NCBI GenBank assembly: GCA_000432175.1
Contig: HF989515.1
Span: 15,161-29,039 of the forward strand
Reading direction: 5' to 3'
Length of the DNA stretch: 13,879 nucleotides
Source: Eubacterium sp. CAG:786
GTDB lineage: Bacteria; Bacillota; Clostridia; Oscillospirales; Ruminococcaceae
Shown here: piece after piece, positions 1 through 7,403 of the stretch
Layout: each line of letters begins with the position of its first letter
How positions within the stretch are numbered: position 1 is the stretch's first letter
Translations under genes and position numbers: made by a program
The notes under the pieces: generated by a model
Told to the model about the DNA's origin: nothing
Database searches by the model: none
Seen by the model: only the letters and a program-made list of their open reading frames with translations

Positions 1-321
1 AATGCCGAGTTCATAGCAGCGCTGCACGAGATAAACGCCCGGGTCAGAAATGCAGGGCATGCCCGCGTCGCTCACCAGTGCAACGGATTTACCGTCCTGC
101 AGGAGTTCGACGATGCGCACTGCCTTTTCAGCTTCGTGGGGCTTGTAGTAACTCAGCAGCGGCTTTTTTATGCCGAAGTGCGTTAGCAGCCTGAGCGTCA
201 CGCGGGTGTCCTCGGCAGCGATGTAATCAACGTTTTCAAGCGTTTCTATGCCGCGCGGTGAGAAATCCGACAGGTTGCCTATCGGGGTGCCCACCACATA
301 AAGCTTGCCTGGTTCAGTCAT
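1..321 (-). CDS. rsmI: 16S rRNA (cytidine-1402-2'-O)-methyltransferase RsmI, N-terminal part
   Basis: The first 107 residues of RsmI are present and the rest lies beyond the left edge. The family uses S-adenosylmethionine to 2'-O-methylate C1402 in the decoding centre of 16S rRNA. The sequence shows the family's N-terminal signatures: VGTPIGNLSD (residues 10-19), AEDTR (36-40) and SDAGMPCISDPG (84-95), the tetrapyrrole-methylase fold hallmarks. The ATG at 321 overlaps the end of the upstream methyltransferase gene by 8 bp, which suggests translational coupling. A GAGGAG sequence lies rather far upstream (about 13 nt). A yabB-type gene directly before rsmI is a common Bacillota arrangement; in Bacillus a small GIY-YIG gene (yazA) sits between them and is absent here. 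The identification is firm; the C-terminal half cannot be judged. Confidence 0.95.
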   Translation of the reverse strand, partial: MTEPGKLYVVGTPIGNLSDFSPRGIETLENVDYIAAEDTRVTLRLLTHFGIKKPLLSYYKPHEAEKAVRIVELLQDGKSVALVSDAGMPCISDPGVYLVQRCYELGI

Positions 322-1024
322 AAAGTCTTGTGTACTCCTCGGTGTAGGATTTATCGTCGTTGCGCAGTATCATGGGCTTTTCCACTATCATACCGGATTT
401 TGCGCCCTTCTTTCCGGTGACGAGGAACAGCCACGGCTTGTCGAGAATGCTGTTGAACACGAATGTGATGCTCTTAGGCTCTATCTTGTTCTCGCGCATG
501 GAATTCAGCACGTCCGCGAGGCGCTCGGGACGGTGGCACATCTTGAGCAGACCGCCGTATTTGAGCAGTTTTCCTGCGGCGCGGCATACGTCGTCAACGG
601 TGCACATCAGCTCGTGGCGCGCGATGGCCTGTGGTCTTGCGAGCTTCTCAAAGCCGGAGCCGCTGGTCATGTAAGGCGGATTTGCGGTGACGATATCCAT
701 GGTTTCAAAGCCTATCTGGTTCTGGCTGAGTTCACGCAGGTCCGCGAGAACTGGCTGCAGGGTGTTTTCAAGGTGATTTTTCTCCACCGACATTTTGAGC
801 AGGTTTATTGCTTCCTCCTGGATATCGACCGCGTATATGAGGTGCGGCTTGATGTTCTTGCAGAATATCAGCGGGATTATTCCGCAGCCGGTGCAGAGGT
901 CGCAGACTACGCTGTCCGGCTTTACGTTGGCGTAATATGCCAGCAGGAACGCGTCCGTTCCGAAGCGGTGGTCGTCGGACACGTACATTGTGAGCGGTCC
1001 GAGGGAAAAGGTTTCAGTTTCCAT
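314..1024 (-). CDS. yabB: tRNA1(Val) (adenine-37-N6)-methyltransferase-like protein (YabB/TrmN6 family)
   Basis: This is a 236-residue class I SAM-dependent methyltransferase. The SAM-binding motif I is DLCTGCGIIP (residues 42-51), followed by the acidic motif II in AVDIQ (65-69). The catalytic NPPY is at 115-118 inside TANPPYMTSGSG, which is typical of N6-adenine and N5-glutamine methyltransferases. The N-terminal stretch SDDHRFGTDAFLLA (16-29) is characteristic of the TrmN6/YfiC/YabB group, which modifies A37 of tRNA1(Val). An upstream in-frame ATG at 1102 exists, but the start at 1024 is chosen because AGAAAGGA lies 7 nt before it and the family begins near this point. The last 8 bp overlap rsmI. 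Its own promoter is not obvious; the gene lies just beyond an inverted-repeat element, so it may depend on read-through or on a promoter near that element. The family call is strong; the exact tRNA substrate is inferred. Confidence 0.88.
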   Translation of the reverse strand: METETFSLGPLTMYVSDDHRFGTDAFLLAYYANVKPDSVVCDLCTGCGIIPLIFCKNIKPHLIYAVDIQEEAINLLKMSVEKNHLENTLQPVLADLRELSQNQIGFETMDIVTANPPYMTSGSGFEKLARPQAIARHELMCTVDDVCRAAGKLLKYGGLLKMCHRPERLADVLNSMRENKIEPKSITFVFNSILDKPWLFLVTGKKGAKSGMIVEKPMILRNDDKSYTEEYTRLYD

Positions 1025-1120
1025 AAGAATTCCTTTCTCGGTCGGCGATAAAAGCGCGCGGGCGTCCTTTTCGCGTTCCGACGGGATGCCGATAAAATAC
1101 ATTACACAACGTATTACTTA

Positions 1121-1295
1121 AGGCAACACCGCACAAAGACCATTTATTGGATTTTGCACGTGTCTTGCTTGCATCTTTTCCGTTATCTTGCACAATTCGT
1201 CCTAGCAAGGCGGCAGCCTTGCGTCGTCCTCGTTGTACAATCTGACGAAAAATCTGACTGCGCAATACACGCACAATCTTTGTGCGGTATTGCCT
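1121..1295. mobile_element. MITE-like inverted-repeat element, 175 bp
   Basis: The ends are near-perfect 19-bp terminal inverted repeats: AGGCAACACCGCACAAAGA at 1121-1139 and the complement of AGGCAATACCGCACAAAGA at 1277-1295, with one mismatch. Weaker inverted similarity continues outward to about 1110 and 1306, giving about 30 bp with four mismatches. The right end folds on itself: GCAATAC-A-CGCAC (from 1262) pairs with GTGCGGTATTGC (ending at 1293) around a 7-nt loop. A second small hairpin, CAAGGC-GGCA-GCCTTG, lies inside near 1206-1221. There is no transposase and no clear target-site duplication beyond a possible TA. The length, ends and lack of genes fit a non-autonomous miniature element. 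It sits 24 bp after the potassium channel gene and before yabB. The family of the parent transposon is not known from this sequence. Confidence 0.75.
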
Positions 1296-1319
1296 AATGA
1301 AATACGGTAATGCAGGGCG

Positions 1320-2672
1320 TCACCCTACAATTATCTGCCCCTCCGGGAGCACTATGTTCTTGTGTTTTGCGTTCATCAGCATCGAGAGCACCAGCGAGAC
1401 TGGTCCTACTCTGCCGATGTACATGGTTATCATCAGCAGTATCCTGCCGGGGGTGCCGGCTATCGCGGTGGGACCTGCGGAAAGTCCCGTGGTGGAAAAC
1501 GCCGATACCGCTTCGAACAGGCAGTCAACGCCGCTGACGTCCTCCGGCAGCGTGAAGTACAGCACCGAGAAGCACAGTATTACCGCCATCAGCGACAGCA
1601 GCGTTACGGTAAGCGTGCGGTAGACCGCAAGCTTATCTATCTTGTGCCCGAGGAGTTCCACGTCGTTCTTGCTGCGCAGGTAGCTGACGACAGTCATTAT
1701 CAGCACGAGAACGGTGGTGGTCTTTATTCCTCCACCAGTGGAAGCGGGCGACGCGCCGATGAACATGAATATGCAGGTGCCGAGCTTTGAGAAATCCGAC
1801 ATTCCCTCGACGGAAATGGAATTGTACCCGGCGGTGCGTGCAGTCACCCCGGAGAAGAACGAGTTCATCAGCTTTTCGCCGAAGTTCATTCCACCCAGGG
1901 TCGCGGGATTGTCCCACTCAGCTATCATGTAGAAGAGCGTGCTGACGACTATCAGCGCGCCGGAGCCGATGAGCACCGCCTTTGTATGCAGGCTCAGCCT
2001 GTGCATCTTTCGTATATTGAGGAAGTTCTCCCACACGATGAAGCCAAGTCCACCGAGGATTATCAGCAGCGCGACGGTCATTATCACCAGCGGGTCGCCG
2101 GAGTGGTTGGTAAGGCTGGAATACGCGCCCTCGATACCGCAGAGGTCGAACCCTGCGTTGCAGAATGCAGTCACGCTGGTGAACACGCCCATCCAGACGC
2201 CGAAAGCGCCGTGTTCCCGGGCGAAAGCTATGCTGAGCAGCACTGCGCCTGCGCCTTCAAATATCAGCGAGTACTTGATTATGCTGATGAATATGCGCCT
2301 GCCGCCCTGGAATGTGCTTTCAGTCAGCCCGTCGGAGGCGTTCGCGAGGGTACGGAAGCCAAGCTTTCTGCCAGCGGCGACGTTGAAGAACGTGATTATC
2401 GTGACGAACCCCAGACCGCCTACCTGTATCAGCAGCATGATCACTGCCTGCCCGAATATTGTCCAGTTTGTGAAGGTATCCGTGACGATGAGTCCGGTGA
2501 CGCAGGTGGCTGAAACAGCGGTGAAAAGGCAGTCGAAGAACGGGGTACCCCCGGATTTCGACGAGAACGGCAGCCACAGAAGCAGCGCGCCGACGAGTAT
2601 TATCGTCATGAAGCCTATGCACAGCGTCCGGGCTGGCTGCATGGGCTTCTGGGTCTTTTTGATTACCGGCAT
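1320..2672 (-). CDS. ktrB: TrkH/KtrB-family potassium uptake channel subunit
   Basis: This 450-residue membrane protein matches the usual length of KtrB, the ion-conducting subunit of Ktr K+ uptake systems. The four pseudo-repeated pore loops are visible: SATCVTGL (54-61), SVTAFCNAGF (166-175), GVTARTAGYN (275-284) and AVSAFSTTGLS (388-398), each carrying the selectivity-filter glycine. The intramembrane gating loop is GASPASTGGGIKTTT (306-320). The C-terminus LPEGQIIVG resembles the end of other KtrB proteins. In the family this dimeric subunit works with a cytosolic ring of KtrA/TrkA nucleotide-binding subunits, and no such gene is in the window. The ATG lies 1 nt after the TGA of the GT-C-like gene upstream and has no strong ribosome site, so translation is probably coupled to that gene. 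Co-transcription with glycosylation genes is unusual. The family call is firm; the choice of KtrB over TrkH rests on length. Confidence 0.93.
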   Translation of the reverse strand: MPVIKKTQKPMQPARTLCIGFMTIILVGALLLWLPFSSKSGGTPFFDCLFTAVSATCVTGLIVTDTFTNWTIFGQAVIMLLIQVGGLGFVTIITFFNVAAGRKLGFRTLANASDGLTESTFQGGRRIFISIIKYSLIFEGAGAVLLSIAFAREHGAFGVWMGVFTSVTAFCNAGFDLCGIEGAYSSLTNHSGDPLVIMTVALLIILGGLGFIVWENFLNIRKMHRLSLHTKAVLIGSGALIVVSTLFYMIAEWDNPATLGGMNFGEKLMNSFFSGVTARTAGYNSISVEGMSDFSKLGTCIFMFIGASPASTGGGIKTTTVLVLIMTVVSYLRSKNDVELLGHKIDKLAVYRTLTVTLLSLMAVILCFSVLYFTLPEDVSGVDCLFEAVSAFSTTGLSAGPTAIAGTPGRILLMITMYIGRVGPVSLVLSMLMNAKHKNIVLPEGQIIVG

Positions 2673-2673
2673 G

Positions 2674-5469
2674 TCAGGAAACGCTGATATTCACGCCGGA
2701 AACCTTGGGCAGCACAGCAAGCTTCTGCCCGGACATGCGCCGTATTGCCAGCGTATAGATAGAAGCGTCCTCGCTGCTGTTGTTCCTTATGGTGAGTTTG
2801 AGGTCCTCGGTGGGTTCGGGCAGGTCGAACGTTATCGTCACGTAGTTCGAGAATGTTTCTACCAGGCCGTCGAGTTCCTTTCCGTTGGAGGTCAGTGTAA
2901 GGTCGATGACGTTGAGGTTGTCGCCCTTTATCTGGAACTGCAGTTTCTCTGCATTGTGCATGATGAGGTTGAGGGAACTTATCTCCGAGCCGCAGGGCAC
3001 CACTGCGGATGTACCGTAGGTGGTGCAGCCGTCGCCAAGCACGAGGCTGTCGCCGGAGTATTCCTTTATCGTGTAGCTGCTCATAGCAACGGAGAGTTCA
3101 TCGACGCTCACCGCAGAGCCGCCGTTCTTGTTTGTGAGCTTCAGCTGTACATTCTCGGTCTTGTCGGTCACGCTGAATGTGAGCGTGAGTTCGCTGCCGG
3201 TGTTCGAGGTTATCTCGTAAGGCATGTCGTTAGCCTTCTTGTCGGAGGTGAGCGCAATGCTGAGGTCGGTCAGCCCGCTTCCTTTTATGGTGGCAGTGTA
3301 CTTGCCCTTGTTGTACAGCAGGAAGTAGTTGGTGTATACCGCGGAGCCTTCCGGCAGCATTGCGGTGTGTCCGCTCCTTGTCACGGAGCTTGTGCCGGGG
3401 ATGTTCTCTCCGGTGTAGGTCATGGCGCCGCTTCCGGTCATTTCAAGTCCCGCAGCCTGCGCCCAGTTTATCGCGTTCTCAGAGCATGCGTACAGCTGCA
3501 CATTGTTGTTGATGTCGCCGACAAGGTAAATGTCGTCTATCCACATGTTGAGGTTATCCTCGCGGTCGCAGAGAATGAAGTCGGGGCAGGTTTCGAGTTC
3601 CTTGAGCTTCTTTGTGTTCGAGGCAAGGTGGATTTTTATCTCGGGGAACAGGAACTGCGCCTTTGAATAGCGCTCTCCCTTCATCGAGAAGCAGAGCACG
3701 TCGTTGTAGGGGCAGTCGTCTATCATTGAGAGCGCCTGTGTGACGTAGTTCGCGCCGTACTGCGCGTTCTTTCCCTGCACGACGGTGTAGTTGTCGAAGC
3801 CGTAAAGCGTGGTGTAAATGAGAAGCGCGCCCAGGGGGATAGTCACGATATTGAACAGCGACTCGCCCCTTTTCTTTATCAGTCTGGCGATAACGAGCGC
3901 AAGCAGTAGCAGCATGACAACGCCGATTATTTTGAGGAACGTCGTTTCAGTGATGGTATCCTTGAGACCCTCGCCGATACGCAGGGGAGCGATACCGAGT
4001 ATCATTGCGCCGACGATGTTCTTTGTGGTGCTGCCGTCGCCGACTACTGCGGAAACGGTGAACATCTCAGTCATGACGAACACGAATGAAGCCACCAGCA
4101 GCGCACCGAAGCAGTGTTTTGCAGTGAACCGCCTGCGGTATATCATTATAAGCGCTGGGAATATCGCGATCGGGAAGAACGTTTCGATATATCTTCCGAA
4201 TATTGCGGTATCCGCGCGGGTGGCGTATACGGAGGAAGTCGCCTTGAACGCCACGCTGACCACGAATATAGCGCCCATCGCAAGAAGCGCATACCAGCAG
4301 AATATCGCAAGGCTGGTGCCGATGTAGGTCTGCGGCTTGCCTTCGGCTGTGACGGGGGCTTCGTCGCTGTTCCTGATGCGCCTGCGGGAAACATAGTACA
4401 TCACGATGCCGGAGAATATCAGCACGATGCACACCGCGCCAAATCCCCAAGTGGAACTGATGAAATAGAAGAAATGCCCGAACAGAGTCTGCGGGAAGTG
4501 TTCCAGCTTTTCGGCGTCGATGTTGGAAATACGGCTGAACATGTTTTCGATCGTGTTGACGGAGGCTTTCTCCTTTGTGCCGGAGAGCCAGAGTTCAGCC
4601 TGGATATAGTGCTTGAGGAACTTGTCTATCACAAAACCGCCGGCGCAGCTGGTGAAAAATCCCACCAGGGAGAACAGTCTGCGCTTCATAGTTATCAGCA
4701 CGATGAGTTCCAGCACGACGCCTGCGGCTGTGAGAGCCAGCATGCGCCCGTGGGAAGCATACGCAGCGATGAGCGTGAGTCCTGCCAGAACAGCCCACAG
4801 CTGCTGCATGAACACTGCCTTTGCCGTGTGCGGGGCGTCCTTGTGGCTGCGCAGCGACTTATACATCAGCAGCGCGAAAACCCACGGCAGAATGCAGCAC
4901 ATAGTTTCGTTCCAGGTGTATTTTGTCAGCAGGAGATAGCTGGGGTACATTCCGCAGACCACAGAGATGAAAACGCTGGAAAGCTTGCGGACATTGAACC
5001 ACTTTCTCGAAAGGTAATACACTATCACCGGCGCAAAGCTCATGATAAAGCCGTTCAGTATTATCATTGCGCGGTACTGCGTCATAGGGTCGCTGAACAG
5101 CTTGAATACCGGTATATAGAACAGGCTCTGGAAATAGCCGTAATATCCGCCCGCAGAAACGGTGGCAGACCAGTCAAGCCCGTTTGCCCACGCCGCTACG
5201 CCGGTGACTGCGTATTCGTCCGGGGTGAGGTTGAACATCGTCGTCACCTGCGTCATCAGCACGTGAATGACCAGCGTGATGACGTACAGCGCCGCCATAA
5301 AGAACCAGTCGCTGGAGAACACGCCGGACTTTCCGGAAGCCGCGGGGGCTTCCGGCTTTTCAGCGGGTATCTCGGGGGAAGCGTAATATTCCGGTTTCTG
5401 TTCCGGGACGGTATCTCCCAGCGATATGTCAAGCTCCGGCTGAGAGCCGTTATTTTCTTCGTTGATCAA
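2674..5469 (-). CDS. Predicted GT-C-type membrane glycosyltransferase with two C-terminal beta modules
   Basis: This is a 931-residue polytopic membrane protein. Residues 1-52 are Pro/Glu-rich and probably cytoplasmic. About 11-13 hydrophobic segments run from 54 to 558, and the rest should be outside the cell. The first extracytoplasmic loop carries TPDEY (82-86), an acidic motif placed like the catalytic loop motif of GT-C enzymes that use polyprenyl-phosphate sugars. Other likely functional motifs are TWNET (185-189), YASHGRML (237-244) and FGRYIE (424-429). All of these recur in the 637-residue paralogue encoded just upstream. Beyond a shared extracytoplasmic domain (about 565-665), this protein adds two copies of a beta-rich module (about 685-797 and 806-912). 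Transfer of a sugar to a surface acceptor is inferred from the architecture and the GT2 gene in the operon; donor and acceptor are unknown. The start is TTG at 5469, placed by GGAGGT 7 nt upstream. Confidence 0.72.
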   Translation of the reverse strand: MINEENNGSQPELDISLGDTVPEQKPEYYASPEIPAEKPEAPAASGKSGVFSSDWFFMAALYVITLVIHVLMTQVTTMFNLTPDEYAVTGVAAWANGLDWSATVSAGGYYGYFQSLFYIPVFKLFSDPMTQYRAMIILNGFIMSFAPVIVYYLSRKWFNVRKLSSVFISVVCGMYPSYLLLTKYTWNETMCCILPWVFALLMYKSLRSHKDAPHTAKAVFMQQLWAVLAGLTLIAAYASHGRMLALTAAGVVLELIVLITMKRRLFSLVGFFTSCAGGFVIDKFLKHYIQAELWLSGTKEKASVNTIENMFSRISNIDAEKLEHFPQTLFGHFFYFISSTWGFGAVCIVLIFSGIVMYYVSRRRIRNSDEAPVTAEGKPQTYIGTSLAIFCWYALLAMGAIFVVSVAFKATSSVYATRADTAIFGRYIETFFPIAIFPALIMIYRRRFTAKHCFGALLVASFVFVMTEMFTVSAVVGDGSTTKNIVGAMILGIAPLRIGEGLKDTITETTFLKIIGVVMLLLLALVIARLIKKRGESLFNIVTIPLGALLIYTTLYGFDNYTVVQGKNAQYGANYVTQALSMIDDCPYNDVLCFSMKGERYSKAQFLFPEIKIHLASNTKKLKELETCPDFILCDREDNLNMWIDDIYLVGDINNNVQLYACSENAINWAQAAGLEMTGSGAMTYTGENIPGTSSVTRSGHTAMLPEGSAVYTNYFLLYNKGKYTATIKGSGLTDLSIALTSDKKANDMPYEITSNTGSELTLTFSVTDKTENVQLKLTNKNGGSAVSVDELSVAMSSYTIKEYSGDSLVLGDGCTTYGTSAVVPCGSEISSLNLIMHNAEKLQFQIKGDNLNVIDLTLTSNGKELDGLVETFSNYVTITFDLPEPTEDLKLTIRNNSSEDASIYTLAIRRMSGQKLAVLPKVSGVNISVS
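2734..3417 (-). repeat. Internal duplication encoding two beta-sandwich-like modules
   Basis: This marks the C-terminal duplicated part of the GT-C-like protein, residues about 685-912. Copy 1 contains GHTAMLPEGS (700-709) and YTATIKGSGL; copy 2 contains GTSAVVPCGS (819-828) and LQFQIKGDNL. Both the G-x-x-A-x-x-P-x-G-S and the I-K-G motifs are offset by exactly 119 residues. The later strands also match: LTLTFSVTDKTENVQLKLTN against VTITFDLPEPTEDLKLTIRN. Alternating hydrophobic residues suggest beta strands, perhaps of a jelly-roll, carbohydrate-binding type. That fold is an inference; the duplication is seen directly. The two copies are clearly diverged, so the duplication is old. Confidence 0.8.
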
Positions 5470-5476
5470 TGGAATG

Positions 5477-5482
5477 ACCTCC
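5477..5482 (-). promoter_or_regulatory. Ribosome binding site fixing a TTG start
   Basis: On the minus strand this reads GGAGGT, followed by a 7-nt spacer and TTG at 5469. No ATG in the same frame lies nearby, and the next codons (ATC AAC GAA GAA) continue the protein. The site therefore supports a non-ATG start for the 931-residue GT-C-like protein, and indicates independent ribosome loading after the 20-bp gap from the preceding gene. Confidence 0.8.
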
Positions 5483-5489
5483 GTTCTTG

Positions 5490-7403
5490 TTATTCAGACA
5501 GAATTCCGGGTGCCGGCAGTCCTTCGTCGGTAGCGGACGCCTCGGAGATATCCGCAGAGCGCTTGTATTTCATGTAATCCCGCGCGGTCTCACCGTATGC
5601 GTACACTGAAAGTCCGCCCTCGGTGCCGATATAGTCGTATTCGTCCAGCGCCATCGGCAGTATCTCTTCCTCGTCGGCGACGATTATGCAGTTTTCGGGG
5701 ATATTCTTTTCCCGACGGATTATCGTCACTTTCGTTTCGGGGTTGAGGAACTGTATCAGCCCGGCGTTGCGGGATTTCTGCTTGTAGCAGACTATCAGCG
5801 GGGAAGCGCTGTCGTCGTACAGAAGCGTTGACACCTGCCGCGCAGGATCGGTCCTTTTGACGTTTTCTTCCGCGCGTTCAGGCAGATATACCATTCCCGC
5901 AAAGAGGGTAGTGTAAACGCACAGGCACACCATCGACCCGGAAATCAGCGCCTTTGCGCCTTTCCTTGCGCATGCCGTGAACACGGCGATCAGCGCCAGC
6001 ACTGAAAACCCCACAGCAGTCATGATGATGAAGCTTTCTGTGGTGAATGGCGTGGTGTAATCCTCGCCGATGCGCCACGGCATCAGACCCAGTACCGGGG
6101 ACTCGCGGTAGCCCTTTGCAGCAGCCACCTGCGGATAAGTCGTGATAAAGAAGCTGATGCATACATATGCGTATACCACGGCTGCCCATGCGGTCTGCTT
6201 TACCGTTATTCCGTACCTGAACAGGAACGCCAGCACCAGGAATATCGCAAGCGGCGCCACATTGTCGGTGTAGCGGCCGAACATGCTGAGGTCCTTTATG
6301 TCGCCTATCTGCCCGGAATTGAACTTGAACAGCACCGACAGCGCCATAGAGCCGCCTACCGTCAGGAATGCGTAAATGCCCAGCGCCATCATTCTTGCGC
6401 TGAACTTGTGCTCAGCCGGGGTGAATACCTCAACGTTGTCGATGATCTCTTTTTTCCTGCCGGTGCGCCATTCGCCGATGTAGACTATCGCCATCAGGAA
6501 GAAAAGCGCGATCGCAAGCGCGCCGACGCCCGCAGTGGAGGTTACGAACGTGTACAAATGCCCGAACAGCGCCGAGAAGAAGCGGTCAGGACCGCCCTTT
6601 TCAAACAGCCCGAGAACGCGGTCGAATTCGCTTTCCATGGTGTTGCCGCTGGCGTTTCCGTTCCACACCAGCTGCTGAATAAGTTTCTTGCAGAAGTGCT
6701 CGCCGATGAACCCGCCTATCATCACGGGGAAGAACACGGGCAGCACCAGTATCACGCGCTTCATGAAAATACGCACGATCAGCAGCGTCATCACGAACGC
6801 AATGACCACCGCAAGCAGTCTGGAATGCGCCGCGTAGCACACCGCGCAGATAAGTCCCGCTGCTGCGGACCATATGCACCGCGAACTTGCTTTCTTGCAG
6901 TCCACCGCCTGGAATATCACCCAAAGCAGCACCCATGGCAGCAGGCTGCATATGGTTTCGTTCCACATGAACTTGGAGTGTGCTATGTATGTGATATAGC
7001 ACCCGGAGCATATCGCGGCAAAAAGCTTCTGCCAGACCTTCTTCACGCCGACGCGTCCCGCAATATGATACGCGATGAGCGGAACGAAGCTGATGAGCAC
7101 GCCGTTCATCACGAGGCATGCCTTGTACAGCGCATATGGGTTCTTGAAGATAAGGAACAGCGGCGCATAGAACAGCGCCTGGACATATCCGTAATAATAG
7201 GACACCTGTCCCATCAGCGCGGACCAGTCCTTGCCGGAATAGAAAGCCGCGACGCTTGCAACGCCTATTTCATCGGGGTTGACTGCGGGGAGTTCCATGC
7301 ACATAGCCAGTAGCGAATGCATGACGACGCTGGCTGCAAACATGATGAACATAACTCCGCGGTCGCCGAAATTAGTGTAAAAGCGCTTTAGAGCCTGTAT
7401 CAC
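5490..7403 (-). CDS. Predicted GT-C-type membrane glycosyltransferase, shorter paralogue
   Basis: This 637-residue protein has about 11-12 hydrophobic segments between 16 and 506 and an extracytoplasmic C-terminal domain. It is a clear paralogue of the 931-residue neighbour. Shared positions include NPDEIGV (42-48, putative catalytic loop motif), YYYGYVQALFYAPLF (69-83), KFMWNETICSLLPWV (144-158), YAAHSRLLAV (190-199), LFGHLYTFVTST (279-290) and FGRYTDN (375-381). The soluble end (about 530-605) matches residues about 588-664 of the neighbour, but the two beta modules are missing. By analogy with GT-C enzymes it should transfer a sugar from a polyprenyl-phosphate carrier outside the membrane; the substrate is unknown. 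The start is a GTG in a GTGA overlap with the GT2 stop codon, with AGAGGA 9 nt upstream. The gene ends 20 bp before the ribosome-bound TTG of the neighbour. Confidence 0.75.
   Translation of the reverse strand: MIQALKRFYTNFGDRGVMFIMFAASVVMHSLLAMCMELPAVNPDEIGVASVAAFYSGKDWSALMGQVSYYYGYVQALFYAPLFLIFKNPYALYKACLVMNGVLISFVPLIAYHIAGRVGVKKVWQKLFAAICSGCYITYIAHSKFMWNETICSLLPWVLLWVIFQAVDCKKASSRCIWSAAAGLICAVCYAAHSRLLAVVIAFVMTLLIVRIFMKRVILVLPVFFPVMIGGFIGEHFCKKLIQQLVWNGNASGNTMESEFDRVLGLFEKGGPDRFFSALFGHLYTFVTSTAGVGALAIALFFLMAIVYIGEWRTGRKKEIIDNVEVFTPAEHKFSARMMALGIYAFLTVGGSMALSVLFKFNSGQIGDIKDLSMFGRYTDNVAPLAIFLVLAFLFRYGITVKQTAWAAVVYAYVCISFFITTYPQVAAAKGYRESPVLGLMPWRIGEDYTTPFTTESFIIMTAVGFSVLALIAVFTACARKGAKALISGSMVCLCVYTTLFAGMVYLPERAEENVKRTDPARQVSTLLYDDSASPLIVCYKQKSRNAGLIQFLNPETKVTIIRREKNIPENCIIVADEEEILPMALDEYDYIGTEGGLSVYAYGETARDYMKYKRSADISEASATDEGLPAPGILSE

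Noticed and set aside
314..1102. Longer form of the YabB-type methyltransferase starting at 1102
   Set aside because: The extra 26 residues do not look like the family, and a good ribosome site precedes the ATG at 1024.
1014..1274. Open frame of 86 codons on the minus strand
   Set aside because: It is formed by the inverted-repeat element and runs into the start of yabB in another frame. It has no domain and no proper ribosome site.
1939..3666. Open frame of 575 codons on the plus strand
   Set aside because: It lies opposite the ktrB and GT-C-like genes, has no ribosome site or recognisable domain, and its composition is that expected of the antisense of a GC-rich gene. Similar long frames at 4114-5577, 6408-7313 and 7487-8434 were dropped for the same reason.
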